Part shown: positions 16,460 to 28,915 of the stretch, in pieces
Layout of the letters: each line of letters starts with the position of its first letter
Numbering within the stretch: the stretch's first letter is position 1
Assembly (NCBI RefSeq): GCF_020567525.1
Contig: NZ_JAJCVI010000001.1
Coordinates: 744,001-808,000, forward strand
DNA length: 64,000 nt
DNA from: Halorubellus salinus
Lineage (GTDB): Archaea > Halobacteriota > Halobacteria > Halobacteriales > Natrialbaceae
Reading direction: 5' to 3'
Program-made: the position numbers and the translations under genes
The notes under the pieces: generated by a model
Databases searched by the model: none
The model's input: the letters and a program-made list of their open reading frames with translations, nothing else
What the model was told of the DNA's origin: nothing

Positions 16460-16714
16460 CGGCCGTTCGAGCGCGGATGTCGTAGCGAACAGGCGACGGC
16501 GGTCGACGATACCGCAGTCGACGAGCTCGCGGTCGACGGTGTCGCGGTCGTCGACCGGCGTTCGTCGTGTGTGTCGCCGCGAGGGGTCGTCGCACTCCGG
16601 CCTCGGCCCTCGCGTCGCGAACTGTCAGTGCATGTCGAGCGTGGCCGCGGCTCTCCATTTGAACGTTCGGTCGGAGAGCGAGAGAGAGAGAAGTGAGCGT
16701 GTCGGCGGCGAGCG

Positions 16715-17884
16715 TCAGAGGATGCTCCAGGCGGAGGCGGCGCGGCCGTACCCGGCGACGTCCGCGATCCAGCGTGCGGCGATCGCCTTCTTCAGGTTCT
16801 TCGCGGGGAACCCGCCGAAGGTCGTGACGGGCGCGCTCACGCCGAACGCCTTGACGTCGTGCGCGACGGCCTTGTCGCCGACGCTGATGACGGTCCCCTT
16901 GTCCTCGTGCACCCACGACGTCAGGCGGCGGCCTTCGATGGCGCGAACGACGTTCTCGGCGGCGACGTCCGCGGCACCCCACGCGGCCTGCGCGGTCGGC
17001 GGCGCCGGGTCCTCGCCGGGCTGCTCGATGAGCGCGGAGTCGCCGACGGCGAACACGCGCTCGTCGGTCGTCTGGAAGTCCTGGCCGGTCTGGAACCGGT
17101 TGTGTTCCTTGTCGACCTCGGTCTCGTCGAGCGCGTCCCGGCCCGTGATGCCGCCAGTCCAGAGGAGGACGTCGTACTCCATCTCGGCGTCTTCGCCGAT
17201 GTAGACGGTCTCCTCGTCGACCTCGCCGATGAACTCGCCGGTGAGGATGTTGATGTCGAGTGCCTCCAGGCGCTTCCGGAGCGCGCCCTGGACTTCGGGG
17301 TCGTTCCCGGGGAAGATGGAGTCCAGGCCCTCGACGAGGTGGATGTCGATGGGGGCGCGCTTCTCGTCGCGGAACTTCGCGATCTCCGCCGCGGTCTGGA
17401 TGCCCGAGAGGCCGGCGCCGCCGACGATGACGTCCGCCGGGTCGCTCCGCGTCGCGTCCGCAGCGGCGTCGCTGACGGCGTCGTGGATGGCGAGCGCGTC
17501 GTCCGCGGACTTCAGCGTCAGCGAGTGCTCTTCGAGTCCTTCGATACCGAAGAACGCCGTCTGGCTGCCGAGGGCGACGAGACAGTAGTCGTACTCGATG
17601 ACGTCACCGTCGTCGAGTTCGACCTCGCGCGCCTCCTCGTCGAGGCCGACGACCTCGCCGCGAACGAACTCCGTGCTGTGGTCGGCGATCTCGCGCACGG
17701 GAATCTTGATCTTCTCCGCGACCGACGGCTCCCGGATGATGCGGTGGGACTCGTGCAGAACGAGGTGATAGTCGACGTCCGCGACCCACGTGATGGAGAC
17801 GTCGGGGCCGGCGCGTTTCTGGAGTTCCTTGACCGCGCCAGCGCCAGCGTAGCCGGCGCCGAGCACGGTGACGTTCGTAGCCAT
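16715..17884 (-). CDS. ndh: Type II NADH dehydrogenase-like FAD oxidoreductase
   Basis: The 389-residue protein has two Rossmann dinucleotide folds: FAD-binding VTVLGAGYAGAGAVKEL at the N-terminus and an NAD(P)H-binding region VIVGGAGLSGIQTAAEIA in the middle, followed by RVFAVGDSALI, the second FAD contact. This is the NDH-2 family, single-subunit membrane-associated enzymes that pass electrons from NADH to quinone without pumping protons. The C-terminus is enriched in hydrophobic and amphipathic residues (VTTFGGFPAKNLKKAIAARW), as expected for membrane association. Sulfide:quinone reductases share the fold, but the paired cysteines of that family are not evident. Confidence 0.88.
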   Translation of the reverse strand: MATNVTVLGAGYAGAGAVKELQKRAGPDVSITWVADVDYHLVLHESHRIIREPSVAEKIKIPVREIADHSTEFVRGEVVGLDEEAREVELDDGDVIEYDYCLVALGSQTAFFGIEGLEEHSLTLKSADDALAIHDAVSDAAADATRSDPADVIVGGAGLSGIQTAAEIAKFRDEKRAPIDIHLVEGLDSIFPGNDPEVQGALRKRLEALDINILTGEFIGEVDEETVYIGEDAEMEYDVLLWTGGITGRDALDETEVDKEHNRFQTGQDFQTTDERVFAVGDSALIEQPGEDPAPPTAQAAWGAADVAAENVVRAIEGRRLTSWVHEDKGTVISVGDKAVAHDVKAFGVSAPVTTFGGFPAKNLKKAIAARWIADVAGYGRAASAWSIL

Positions 17885-17998
17885 ATCGTCTGGTCAGTAA
17901 CCCTCCGGTACAAAGGTGTTGAAACGCGAGTCGTCGTGCGAGACGTTGTCACCCCGATTATGGTCGGTTCGTGTCGTCGCGGCCGGGCGACGGCTCGG

Positions 17999-18532
17999 TC
18001 AGTGCTCTGCTTCCTCCGCGGGCGCGACCATGTTGTCGATGCGGAGGATGATGATGTTGTTCGTGTCGTCCTTCCCGTCGACGGTCCCCTCGATGACGAG
18101 CTTCGAGAGCGGCGTCGGCCCGACCGTCACCGCGTCGCCCTCGTGGATGTCCCGGACCGACCCCTGGATGTGGATCTCGGCGCGACACAGCTCGGGGTGG
18201 TGGACCGACGACAGGTCGATCTCGTCGACGATGACGTCCTCGATGGACTCGCCTTCGTGCGTGAGCGGGACCGTCGCTGGCTCGTCCATCTGCTGTATCT
18301 CCAGGGCCTCGTAGGCGGCCGCCGTCGGCTTGTACCCGCCTTTGGGGCCGGGGACGCCCTCGACGAGCTGGAGCGCTTTCAGGGACTGCATCTGGTTGCG
18401 GATGGTGCCCGCGTTCCGGTCGACCTGCGTGGCGATGTCCTCGCCCTTGATCGCGTCTTCCTTCTCGCGGTGCAGGTTGATGAGCGCCTGCAAGATGTTC
18501 TTCTGACTCGGGGTGAGTTCGATCGACGACAT
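17999..18532 (-). CDS. Winged helix-turn-helix regulator, haloarchaeal
   Basis: The 177-residue protein starts with a winged HTH (ELTPSQKNILQALINLHR, then GEDIATQVDRNAGTIRNQMQ) of Rrf2- or TrmB-like type and continues with a proline/glycine hinge (VEGVPGPKGGYKPT) into a beta-rich C-terminal domain containing GTVDGKDDTNNIIILRID, which may sense a ligand or mediate dimerisation. No iron-sulfur cysteine triplet of IscR is present; only one Cys is seen. A TATA-like tract (GGTTTTAAGG, minus strand, about 18556-18565) lies about 25-30 bases upstream. It is divergent from the epimerase gene, a possible target. Confidence 0.78.
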   Translation of the reverse strand: MSSIELTPSQKNILQALINLHREKEDAIKGEDIATQVDRNAGTIRNQMQSLKALQLVEGVPGPKGGYKPTAAAYEALEIQQMDEPATVPLTHEGESIEDVIVDEIDLSSVHHPELCRAEIHIQGSVRDIHEGDAVTVGPTPLSKLVIEGTVDGKDDTNNIIILRIDNMVAPAEEAEH

Positions 18533-18649
18533 AGCGTCGGGTAGGTCACGTCCGGCCTTAAAACCGTGGGGACCCCGACGCCGGCTTGCGGCCAACGCCG
18601 GTGCGCGCGGAGCGACAATCATTTGCCCGTTCGCGGTGCGCTTGGCGGT

Positions 18650-19585
18650 ATGCAAGACAAGCGAGTCCTCGTGACTGGCGGCGGTGGGTTCATCGGGTCG
18701 AACCTCGCGAATCACCTCGCGGCGGACAACGACGTCGTTGCGCTCGACGACGGCTACCTCGGGACGCCGGAGAACCTCGACGACGACGTCGAGTACGTCG
18801 AGCAGAGCGTCCTCGACGACGACCTGCCGGTCGAGGACGTGGACGTCTGCTTCCACCTCGCGGCGCTGTCGTCGCTGAAGATGCACGAGGACTCCCGCGA
18901 GAACCTCGTCCGGGGGCTGCGCGTGAACGTCGAGGGGTTCGCGAACACCGTCGAGCAGTGCCGGCAGGCGGGGTGTGATACCGTGGTGTACGCGACGACG
19001 TCGTCGATCTACGGGAACCGCAGAGAGCCGTCGCCGGAGTCGATGCCCGTGGAGGCGAACACGGGCTACGAGGCGTCGAAGCTCGCTCGCGAGCGCTACG
19101 CGGAGTACTTCTCGAACTACCACGGGATGTCCTGTGCGGGGATGCGGTTCTTCTCGGTCTACCAGGGGTATCGTGGTGCGGAAGCGCACAAGGGCGAGTT
19201 CGCGAACATCGTCGCGCAGTTCGCTGACGACATCGCGAACGGCGAGTCGCCCGTCATCTACGGTGACGGCACGCACTCGCGGGACCTCACGCACGTCTCG
19301 GACATCGTCCGTGGCTGCGAGCTGGCGGCCGACCACGAACTCACGGGCATCTACAACCTCGGGACTGGCGAGCAGTACACCGCGAACGAGGTCGTCGACG
19401 CCCTGAACGACGTCCTCGGGACGGACGTCGAACCCGAGCACGTCGAGAACCCGATCGACGAGAGCGTGTTCGTCCAGCACACGATGGCGGACTACTCGAA
19501 GATGCAGGAGGCGACCGGCTGGGAACCCCAGGTGTCGTTCCGCGAGGGCATGGAGCGCGTCTGCGAGCCGTACCTCGAGAACTGA
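18650..19585 (+). CDS. NAD-dependent sugar-nucleotide epimerase/dehydratase
   Basis: This 311-residue protein is an extended short-chain dehydrogenase. The Rossmann motif is VLVTGGGGFIGSNLANHL; the active-site triad includes Ser/Thr in YATTSSIYG and the Tyr-Lys pair in TGYEASKLARERY. The C-terminal half includes the SDR-e GDGTHSRDLTHVSDIV nucleotide-sugar segment. Closest families by motif are UDP-glucose 4-epimerases and related GalE-like enzymes, which supply sugars for glycoprotein or lipid glycosylation. No glycosyltransferase gene is adjacent, so the actual sugar is unknown. The start ATG 18650 directly precedes the first beta strand. Confidence 0.9.
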   Translation: MQDKRVLVTGGGGFIGSNLANHLAADNDVVALDDGYLGTPENLDDDVEYVEQSVLDDDLPVEDVDVCFHLAALSSLKMHEDSRENLVRGLRVNVEGFANTVEQCRQAGCDTVVYATTSSIYGNRREPSPESMPVEANTGYEASKLARERYAEYFSNYHGMSCAGMRFFSVYQGYRGAEAHKGEFANIVAQFADDIANGESPVIYGDGTHSRDLTHVSDIVRGCELAADHELTGIYNLGTGEQYTANEVVDALNDVLGTDVEPEHVENPIDESVFVQHTMADYSKMQEATGWEPQVSFREGMERVCEPYLEN

Positions 19586-19622
19586 CCGCGGGCCGAGTCA
19601 TGCTGAGGGCGTCGCCGGACGG

Positions 19623-19994
19623 TCAGTCGTCGTCTGCGTCGGACGCGGTCGCGGCTTCGAACCGGCGTCGCTCCTTCCGTTCCTCGTAGTCCGCGACCGC
19701 CCCGCCGAGGCGGATGACGCCCGCGACGAGCAGGACTTTCGCGGCGAAGAAGAGCGCGACGCCCCAGATCATCGCCATCACGTCCGGGTCGGCGAGCGCG
19801 ACGTTCCAGTACGCGAACGCGAGCACGACCGCGATGGCGAGCGTCTTGACGGCGTACTCGAGAGCGGAAACCTGCCTGAGGTCCCAGAGCGTGTTGTTGT
19901 AGTGGACGCGACCGAGGTAGACGACGGCGAGTATCCACACCGCGAGTCGGAGCGGTGCGTACTCCCAGCCGCTGTACTCGTGCGTGTGCGGCAT
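19623..19994 (-). CDS. Small membrane protein, tandem paralogue A
   Basis: This 123-residue protein has three or four membrane helices. It is clearly related to the gene at 20077-20493: both carry APLRxAVWxLAxxYLGR, then YxNTLxDLxQ, then two hydrophobic segments with AFxYWNV, and an acidic tail. The conserved Arg-Tyr-Asn-Thr segment between helices 1 and 2 may mark a functional loop. No known family comes to mind. A TATA-like tract (GTTTTTAGCC on the minus strand, about 20021-20030) sits some 27-36 bases upstream, so each copy seems to have its own promoter. Confidence 0.75.
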   Translation of the reverse strand: MPHTHEYSGWEYAPLRLAVWILAVVYLGRVHYNNTLWDLRQVSALEYAVKTLAIAVVLAFAYWNVALADPDVMAMIWGVALFFAAKVLLVAGVIRLGGAVADYEERKERRRFEAATASDADDD

Positions 19995-20076
19995 CTACGG
20001 GACAGTTCGTGCCCACCGGCTAAAAACACGTGCCGTACTGGCTAGTCGCGTGGCACTCGATTCGTCGTGCGCCGCG

Positions 20077-20493
20077 TCAGTCGTCGTCGGTGGTGTCGCC
20101 GAGTCGTTTCCCGGCGACGCGGTGGCCGAGGTCGAGCGCCTCGACGTCGTCCTCGTTGAACGCTCGGCGCTTGAGGGGGTCGCGGGCGTCGTGGTACTCG
20201 ACGCCGGTCTCGATGATGTACTTCCAGACGAGGACCGCGCCGGTGAGGAGCGCGACGACCGCCCAGATGACGCCCCGGAGTTGCGCCGGGATGACGAACA
20301 CGTTCCAGTAGACGAACGCGAGCGTGATACCGATGGAGAGCGTCCGTACGACGACGCGGCGCGCCGTGAGCTGTTTGAGGTCGTAGAGCGTGTTGTCGTA
20401 GCCGATGCGTCCGAGGTAGATGGCGGCGAGCACCCAGACCGCGAACCGGAGCGGCGCGGACGCCAAGCCCTCGTACCGACCTGTCGTCGTCAT
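20077..20493 (-). CDS. Small membrane protein, tandem paralogue B
   Basis: The 138-residue protein has three or four membrane helices followed by a longer hydrophilic C-terminal tail (VEYHDARDPLKRRAFNEDD) than its neighbour at 19623-19994, to which it is homologous over the first 90 residues. ATG 20493 is preferred to ATG 20508 because a TATA-like tract (GTTTTTACTC, minus strand, about 20517-20527) would put transcription start near 20493. The two genes lie head to tail, 82 bases apart, as an old tandem duplication. Function unknown. Confidence 0.75.
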   Translation of the reverse strand: MTTTGRYEGLASAPLRFAVWVLAAIYLGRIGYDNTLYDLKQLTARRVVVRTLSIGITLAFVYWNVFVIPAQLRGVIWAVVALLTGAVLVWKYIIETGVEYHDARDPLKRRAFNEDDVEALDLGHRVAGKRLGDTTDDD

Positions 20494-20628
20494 GCCGCCA
20501 CGTACCAAGGAACGTGAGTAAAAACGCCCGGTACGTCAAACGCGCGTTTTCGTAACGCGACCGTCACGAGTCGGAGCCGGCTGGTGGGAACGAAGGGTTT
20601 GATACGGGGACCGTGAGTACCGCCGCGT

Positions 20629-21558
20629 ATGACCGAACAAGCCCGAATCATCGGCGCACCGATAGACTACGGCGCGAACCGACGTGGGGTCGACATGGGG
20701 CCGTCCGCCGTCCGGTACGCTGGGCTGGCGGAGCAACTGGAGGACGCTGGCGTCGCCTGTTCCGACTTCGGGGACGTGACCGCCCCGCCGGCGGAGACCC
20801 AGGACGCGGACAAGCGCGTGCCCGAGGAGGGGAACGCGAAGTTCGTCGAGGAGATCGAGGCCGTCAGTCACCAGCTCGCCGAGGAGGTCGAGGCGACCAT
20901 CGCCGAGGGGGCGACGCCGCTGGTCGTCGGCGGCGACCACTCCGTCGCCATCGGGTCGCTGCGGGGTGCAGCGGCGGACGCCGACATCGGGACGGTGTGG
21001 TTCGACGCGCACGCGGACCTGAACGCGCCGTCGACGTCCCCGAGCGGGAACGTCCACGGGATGCCGCTCGCCGCGGCGCTCGGGCACCGCGACTTCGCGG
21101 GCGTCGACTGGGCGACCGCCCCGCGCCTGAACCCGGAGAACGTCGTCTGGGTCGGGTTGCGGAGCGTCGACGACCAGGAGGCCGCGGACGTCCGCGATTC
21201 GGCGGGGACGGCGTTCACGATGAGCGACATCGACGAGCACGGCATCGACGAGATAACCGAGCGCGCGATGCAGATAGCGAGCGACGGCGTCGACGGCGTC
21301 CACGTCAGTCTCGACCTGGACTGGCTCGACCCGAACGAGGCGCCGGGCGTCGGGACGCCCGTCCGCGGCGGCGTCACCTACCGCGAGGCGCATCGCGCGA
21401 TGGAGATCGTCGCCGAGCACGACCGCGAGCACGATTCGCTCCGGTCGATGGAAGCGGTCGAGGTCAACCCCATCCTCGACGAGCACAACGAGACCGCGCA
21501 TCTCGCGACCGAACTCGCTGCGAGCGCGCTCGGGAAGCGCATCCTCGGGCGGGACTGA
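20629..21558 (+). CDS. rocF: Arginase (ureohydrolase family)
   Basis: The 309-residue enzyme has the binuclear manganese site of ureohydrolases: GGDHSVAIGS, FDAHADLN, and SLDLDWLDPNEAPGVGTPV, and the arginase-type C-terminal motif EAVEVNPILDEHNETAH. It would hydrolyse arginine to ornithine and urea; agmatinase is the main alternative, but the N-terminal APIDYGANRRGVDMGPSAVR and VEVNPILD segments favour arginase. A TATA-like GTTTGATAC lies about 25-30 bases before the start. It stands alone; no arginine transporter or ornithine gene is adjacent. Confidence 0.9.
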   Translation: MTEQARIIGAPIDYGANRRGVDMGPSAVRYAGLAEQLEDAGVACSDFGDVTAPPAETQDADKRVPEEGNAKFVEEIEAVSHQLAEEVEATIAEGATPLVVGGDHSVAIGSLRGAAADADIGTVWFDAHADLNAPSTSPSGNVHGMPLAAALGHRDFAGVDWATAPRLNPENVVWVGLRSVDDQEAADVRDSAGTAFTMSDIDEHGIDEITERAMQIASDGVDGVHVSLDLDWLDPNEAPGVGTPVRGGVTYREAHRAMEIVAEHDREHDSLRSMEAVEVNPILDEHNETAHLATELAASALGKRILGRD

Positions 21559-21648
21559 CGAAGACCCGGGGCGTGTGCCGTCGCCGTCGAGTACCTGCGA
21601 CCACGACCCACCCGAACCTATTTTGAGCGACGGGATGAGGCCGGTAGT

Positions 21649-22458
21649 ATGCTCGAGGGTATCCTCCAGCTCGACGGCATCGACCTCCTGCCGCTGCTGT
21701 TCTTGAGCGTCTTCGTGCTCGTCGCTCTGGGATTGGTCACGTACGGCGTCGCGAACCTCCGGACGTACGCGCAGTTGAAGTCGATGACGCCGACCGACGC
21801 GCACGCGGTCGGTTCGGGGCTCGTCGAGGTCGAGGGCGAGGCCGCGGCGGCGATGCAGACGCTCGAAGCGCCGTTCTCCGGCGAGGAGTGTGTCGCCTAC
21901 GAGTTCGAGGTCGAGCGCTACCGCTACGACGACGACGGCTCGAACTGGGATACGAAGGCCAGTGGGACGCGGTCAGTGCCGTTCCACATCCAGGACGAGA
22001 CCGGGACCGTCGGCGTGAAACCGACCGAGTCGGGGCTCTCCGTGGAGCGGAACTATCGAACCGTCGTCGAGAGCGACGAGCGGCCGCCCGAGCGCATCCA
22101 GGCGTTCCTCGACGGCGAGGACCACCTCGACCACGACACCGCGACGTTCGACGTGGCGGGCATCTCCATCGGTGGGGACAAGCACCGGTTCACCGAGCGC
22201 CGCCTCGACCCCGGCGAGAGCGCGTACGCGGCGGGACGCGCAGAGCCGACGACCGCGGTCGACGGCGAGTCACCGACGGTCGTCGACGCGAACCGCGGCG
22301 GCCGCCTGAGCAGTCTGGTCGGTGACCCGTTCGTGGTCGCGGACACCGGCGAGGACGAGGCCGAGTGGCGCCATCTCAAGCTCGGAGTCGGGATGATGCT
22401 GTTCGGTGCGCTCTTCGGCGCGATTCCGGTCTACGTCCTCTCGCAGGCTCTCGCGTGA
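21649..22458 (+). CDS. GIDE-domain-like membrane protein
   Basis: This 269-residue protein has one N-terminal membrane helix (residues about 12-35), a large domain between helices, and one or two C-terminal helices (GVGMMLFGALFGAIPVYVLS). The middle domain, with LVEVEGEAAAAMQTLEAPFSG, ECVAYEFEVERY and a FHIQDETGTVGVKP strand, resembles the GIDE domain found between the two helices of the mitochondrial E3 ligase MUL1 and in many prokaryotic membrane proteins. No RING domain follows. The function of archaeal GIDE proteins is not established. It converges on the flavin oxidoreductase gene with only 13 bases between stops. Confidence 0.72.
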   Translation: MLEGILQLDGIDLLPLLFLSVFVLVALGLVTYGVANLRTYAQLKSMTPTDAHAVGSGLVEVEGEAAAAMQTLEAPFSGEECVAYEFEVERYRYDDDGSNWDTKASGTRSVPFHIQDETGTVGVKPTESGLSVERNYRTVVESDERPPERIQAFLDGEDHLDHDTATFDVAGISIGGDKHRFTERRLDPGESAYAAGRAEPTTAVDGESPTVVDANRGGRLSSLVGDPFVVADTGEDEAEWRHLKLGVGMMLFGALFGAIPVYVLSQALA

Positions 22459-22471
22459 GGACGCCGGGGCG

Positions 22472-23545
22472 CTACCCGAACCCTTCGAACTGCGTGCGGT
22501 CGTCGGGGACGCCGATGGCGCGGGTCGCGGCGACGAGTTGCTCGACCATCGCACTGATACCGCAGGCGTACACGTCGACGTGCCCGGGGTCGATGCGCGC
22601 GTCGACGTCCAGCGCGGGGTCCGCGGTCGCGAACGCTCGAAGGCCCTCGGGGAGCGCGGTCGCGTCCACCGCGTCTTCGGCGACGTACTTCAGGAGGACG
22701 CGCTGGACGTACTCGGTCTCCCCGTCCCACTCGCCGAGGTGGCGTTCGCGCGTGAGCGTCGGCACGAAGTGGAAGCGCTCGTGCTCGCGGTCGAGGGCGC
22801 GGAACGCGTCGCGGTACGCGAGGTCGTCCTCGTAGGCGGCGCCGAGGAACAGCCAGACGTCGCGCTCGTGACCGTCGACGACGTGCCGCCCCGTCTCGTA
22901 GAGGTAGTCCAGCATCGACTTGAACGGCGCGACGCCAGTGCCGGTGGCGAGGAACGCGAGGTCGCGGTCGCTCGGGTCGTCGAGCACCATCTCGCCGTTC
23001 GGCCCCCTGATGGTGACCTCGTCGCCCTCCTCGAGGTACTGGAAGACGTCGCTCGTGAGCGTCCCGCCGGGGACGCGCCGGATGCAGAACTCGAGTTCGT
23101 CGGCGGTCGGCGAGCTCGCGATGGAGTACGGGCGCGGATGGCCGTCGAACGTCACGGTCGCGTACTGGCCGGGCGCGAAGTCGAAGTCGACGTCGTCCTC
23201 GAGGCGGACGCGAACCCGCAACAGCGACGGGTACGGGCGCTCGTGGCGCGCGACGAGGTCGCCGAGTGCGTCCAGGTCCGTCGCCGGGAAGTCGGCGTCG
23301 GCGGCCCGGGATTCGACCGCATCCCAGTCCACGTCGCTCCCCTGCAGGCCCTCCCCGTCGTCGCGCGTCGCGCCCCTATACCAGTCGCCGACGCCGTTCC
23401 GTTCGAACAGCGCCGCCAGCGCGTCCTCGACCGCCTCCGTCCGGTTCTCGTCCATCGCTTCCACCTCGGTCACCACCGCCGACTCCGTCACGAGCGGCAG
23501 CGCCTCCGCCGCCTCGTGATGCCCGAGATGCTCGGGAACGTCCAT
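22472..23545 (-). CDS. FAD/NAD(P)-binding oxidoreductase of the ferredoxin reductase family
   Basis: The 357-residue protein has an N-terminal segment of about 100 residues without known motifs, then an FNR-type FAD domain with the RPYSIASSP flavin motif and RRVPGGTLTSDVFQYL, and an NAD(P) domain with LATGTGVAPFKSMLDYL and the late VYACGISAMVEQLV. Such enzymes move electrons between NAD(P)H and a ferredoxin, flavodoxin or oxygenase partner. No 2Fe-2S domain is attached, and the partner is not encoded next door. The N-terminal extension is unusual and may bind the partner. Confidence 0.85.
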   Translation of the reverse strand: MDVPEHLGHHEAAEALPLVTESAVVTEVEAMDENRTEAVEDALAALFERNGVGDWYRGATRDDGEGLQGSDVDWDAVESRAADADFPATDLDALGDLVARHERPYPSLLRVRVRLEDDVDFDFAPGQYATVTFDGHPRPYSIASSPTADELEFCIRRVPGGTLTSDVFQYLEEGDEVTIRGPNGEMVLDDPSDRDLAFLATGTGVAPFKSMLDYLYETGRHVVDGHERDVWLFLGAAYEDDLAYRDAFRALDREHERFHFVPTLTRERHLGEWDGETEYVQRVLLKYVAEDAVDATALPEGLRAFATADPALDVDARIDPGHVDVYACGISAMVEQLVAATRAIGVPDDRTQFEGFG

Positions 23546-23651
23546 GCAGCGCCGTACTCGCGTCGCGGGCATAAGCCAAACGGGGGCGACCGCGTCCCCT
23601 CGCCGCCGGCCACCCCAAGACAGATATCGGGGGTGGACGAACGGCGCGACG

Positions 23652-24017
23652 ATGCAGCGACGACAGGTCCTCGCGCTCGCCGCCACGGTCCCGCTCGCCG
23701 GCTGCGGTGGGATGCCCCAGGACGCCCTCGTGAACGCTGAACCGGTTTCCTCGGCACCTGCTCCGACCGACGTCGCGTACGCGGACCTCCCACCCGCCGA
23801 ACAACGCATCGTCGAGACCGCGATCCGCGAACCGTACTACCACACGTGTCCCGAGATTCCGGACACCGTGTACGACTTCGCGAACCGTCTGAAGAGCCAG
23901 GAGCCATACCTCGAGTACGACGACACCAGGTACGGACTCTGCGTGACCGTCACCGACCAGGGATACGCGTCCACCGCATACTGCCCCGTCGACACGCCGG
24001 ACTGCGGCGGGTTCTGA
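23652..24017 (+). CDS. Small Tat lipoprotein, unknown function
   Basis: This 121-residue protein begins MQRRQVLALAATVPLAGCGG: a twin-arginine pair, hydrophobic core and lipobox ending in Cys17. The mature part is about 105 residues with four more cysteines (in HTCPEIPD, GLCVTV, AYCPVD and PDCGG), which could form two disulfide bonds outside the cell. It begins divergently from the flavin oxidoreductase gene and converges with gyrA. No family is recognised. Confidence 0.75.
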   Translation: MQRRQVLALAATVPLAGCGGMPQDALVNAEPVSSAPAPTDVAYADLPPAEQRIVETAIREPYYHTCPEIPDTVYDFANRLKSQEPYLEYDDTRYGLCVTVTDQGYASTAYCPVDTPDCGGF

Positions 24018-24086
24018 CGACGTTCGTCCGCACCTCGAAGAAAGAGACCGGTCGTTCAGCCGGGGCGGTACGCCGTCTCGACGTTG

Positions 24087-28915
<4,829 letters not shown>

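Noticed and set aside
16460-16714. A gene between udp and ndh
   Set aside because: This 255-base convergent spacer has imperfect GTCGACG-type repeats and a purine run (GAGAGCGAGAGAGAGAGAAG) but no frame with acidic protein composition.
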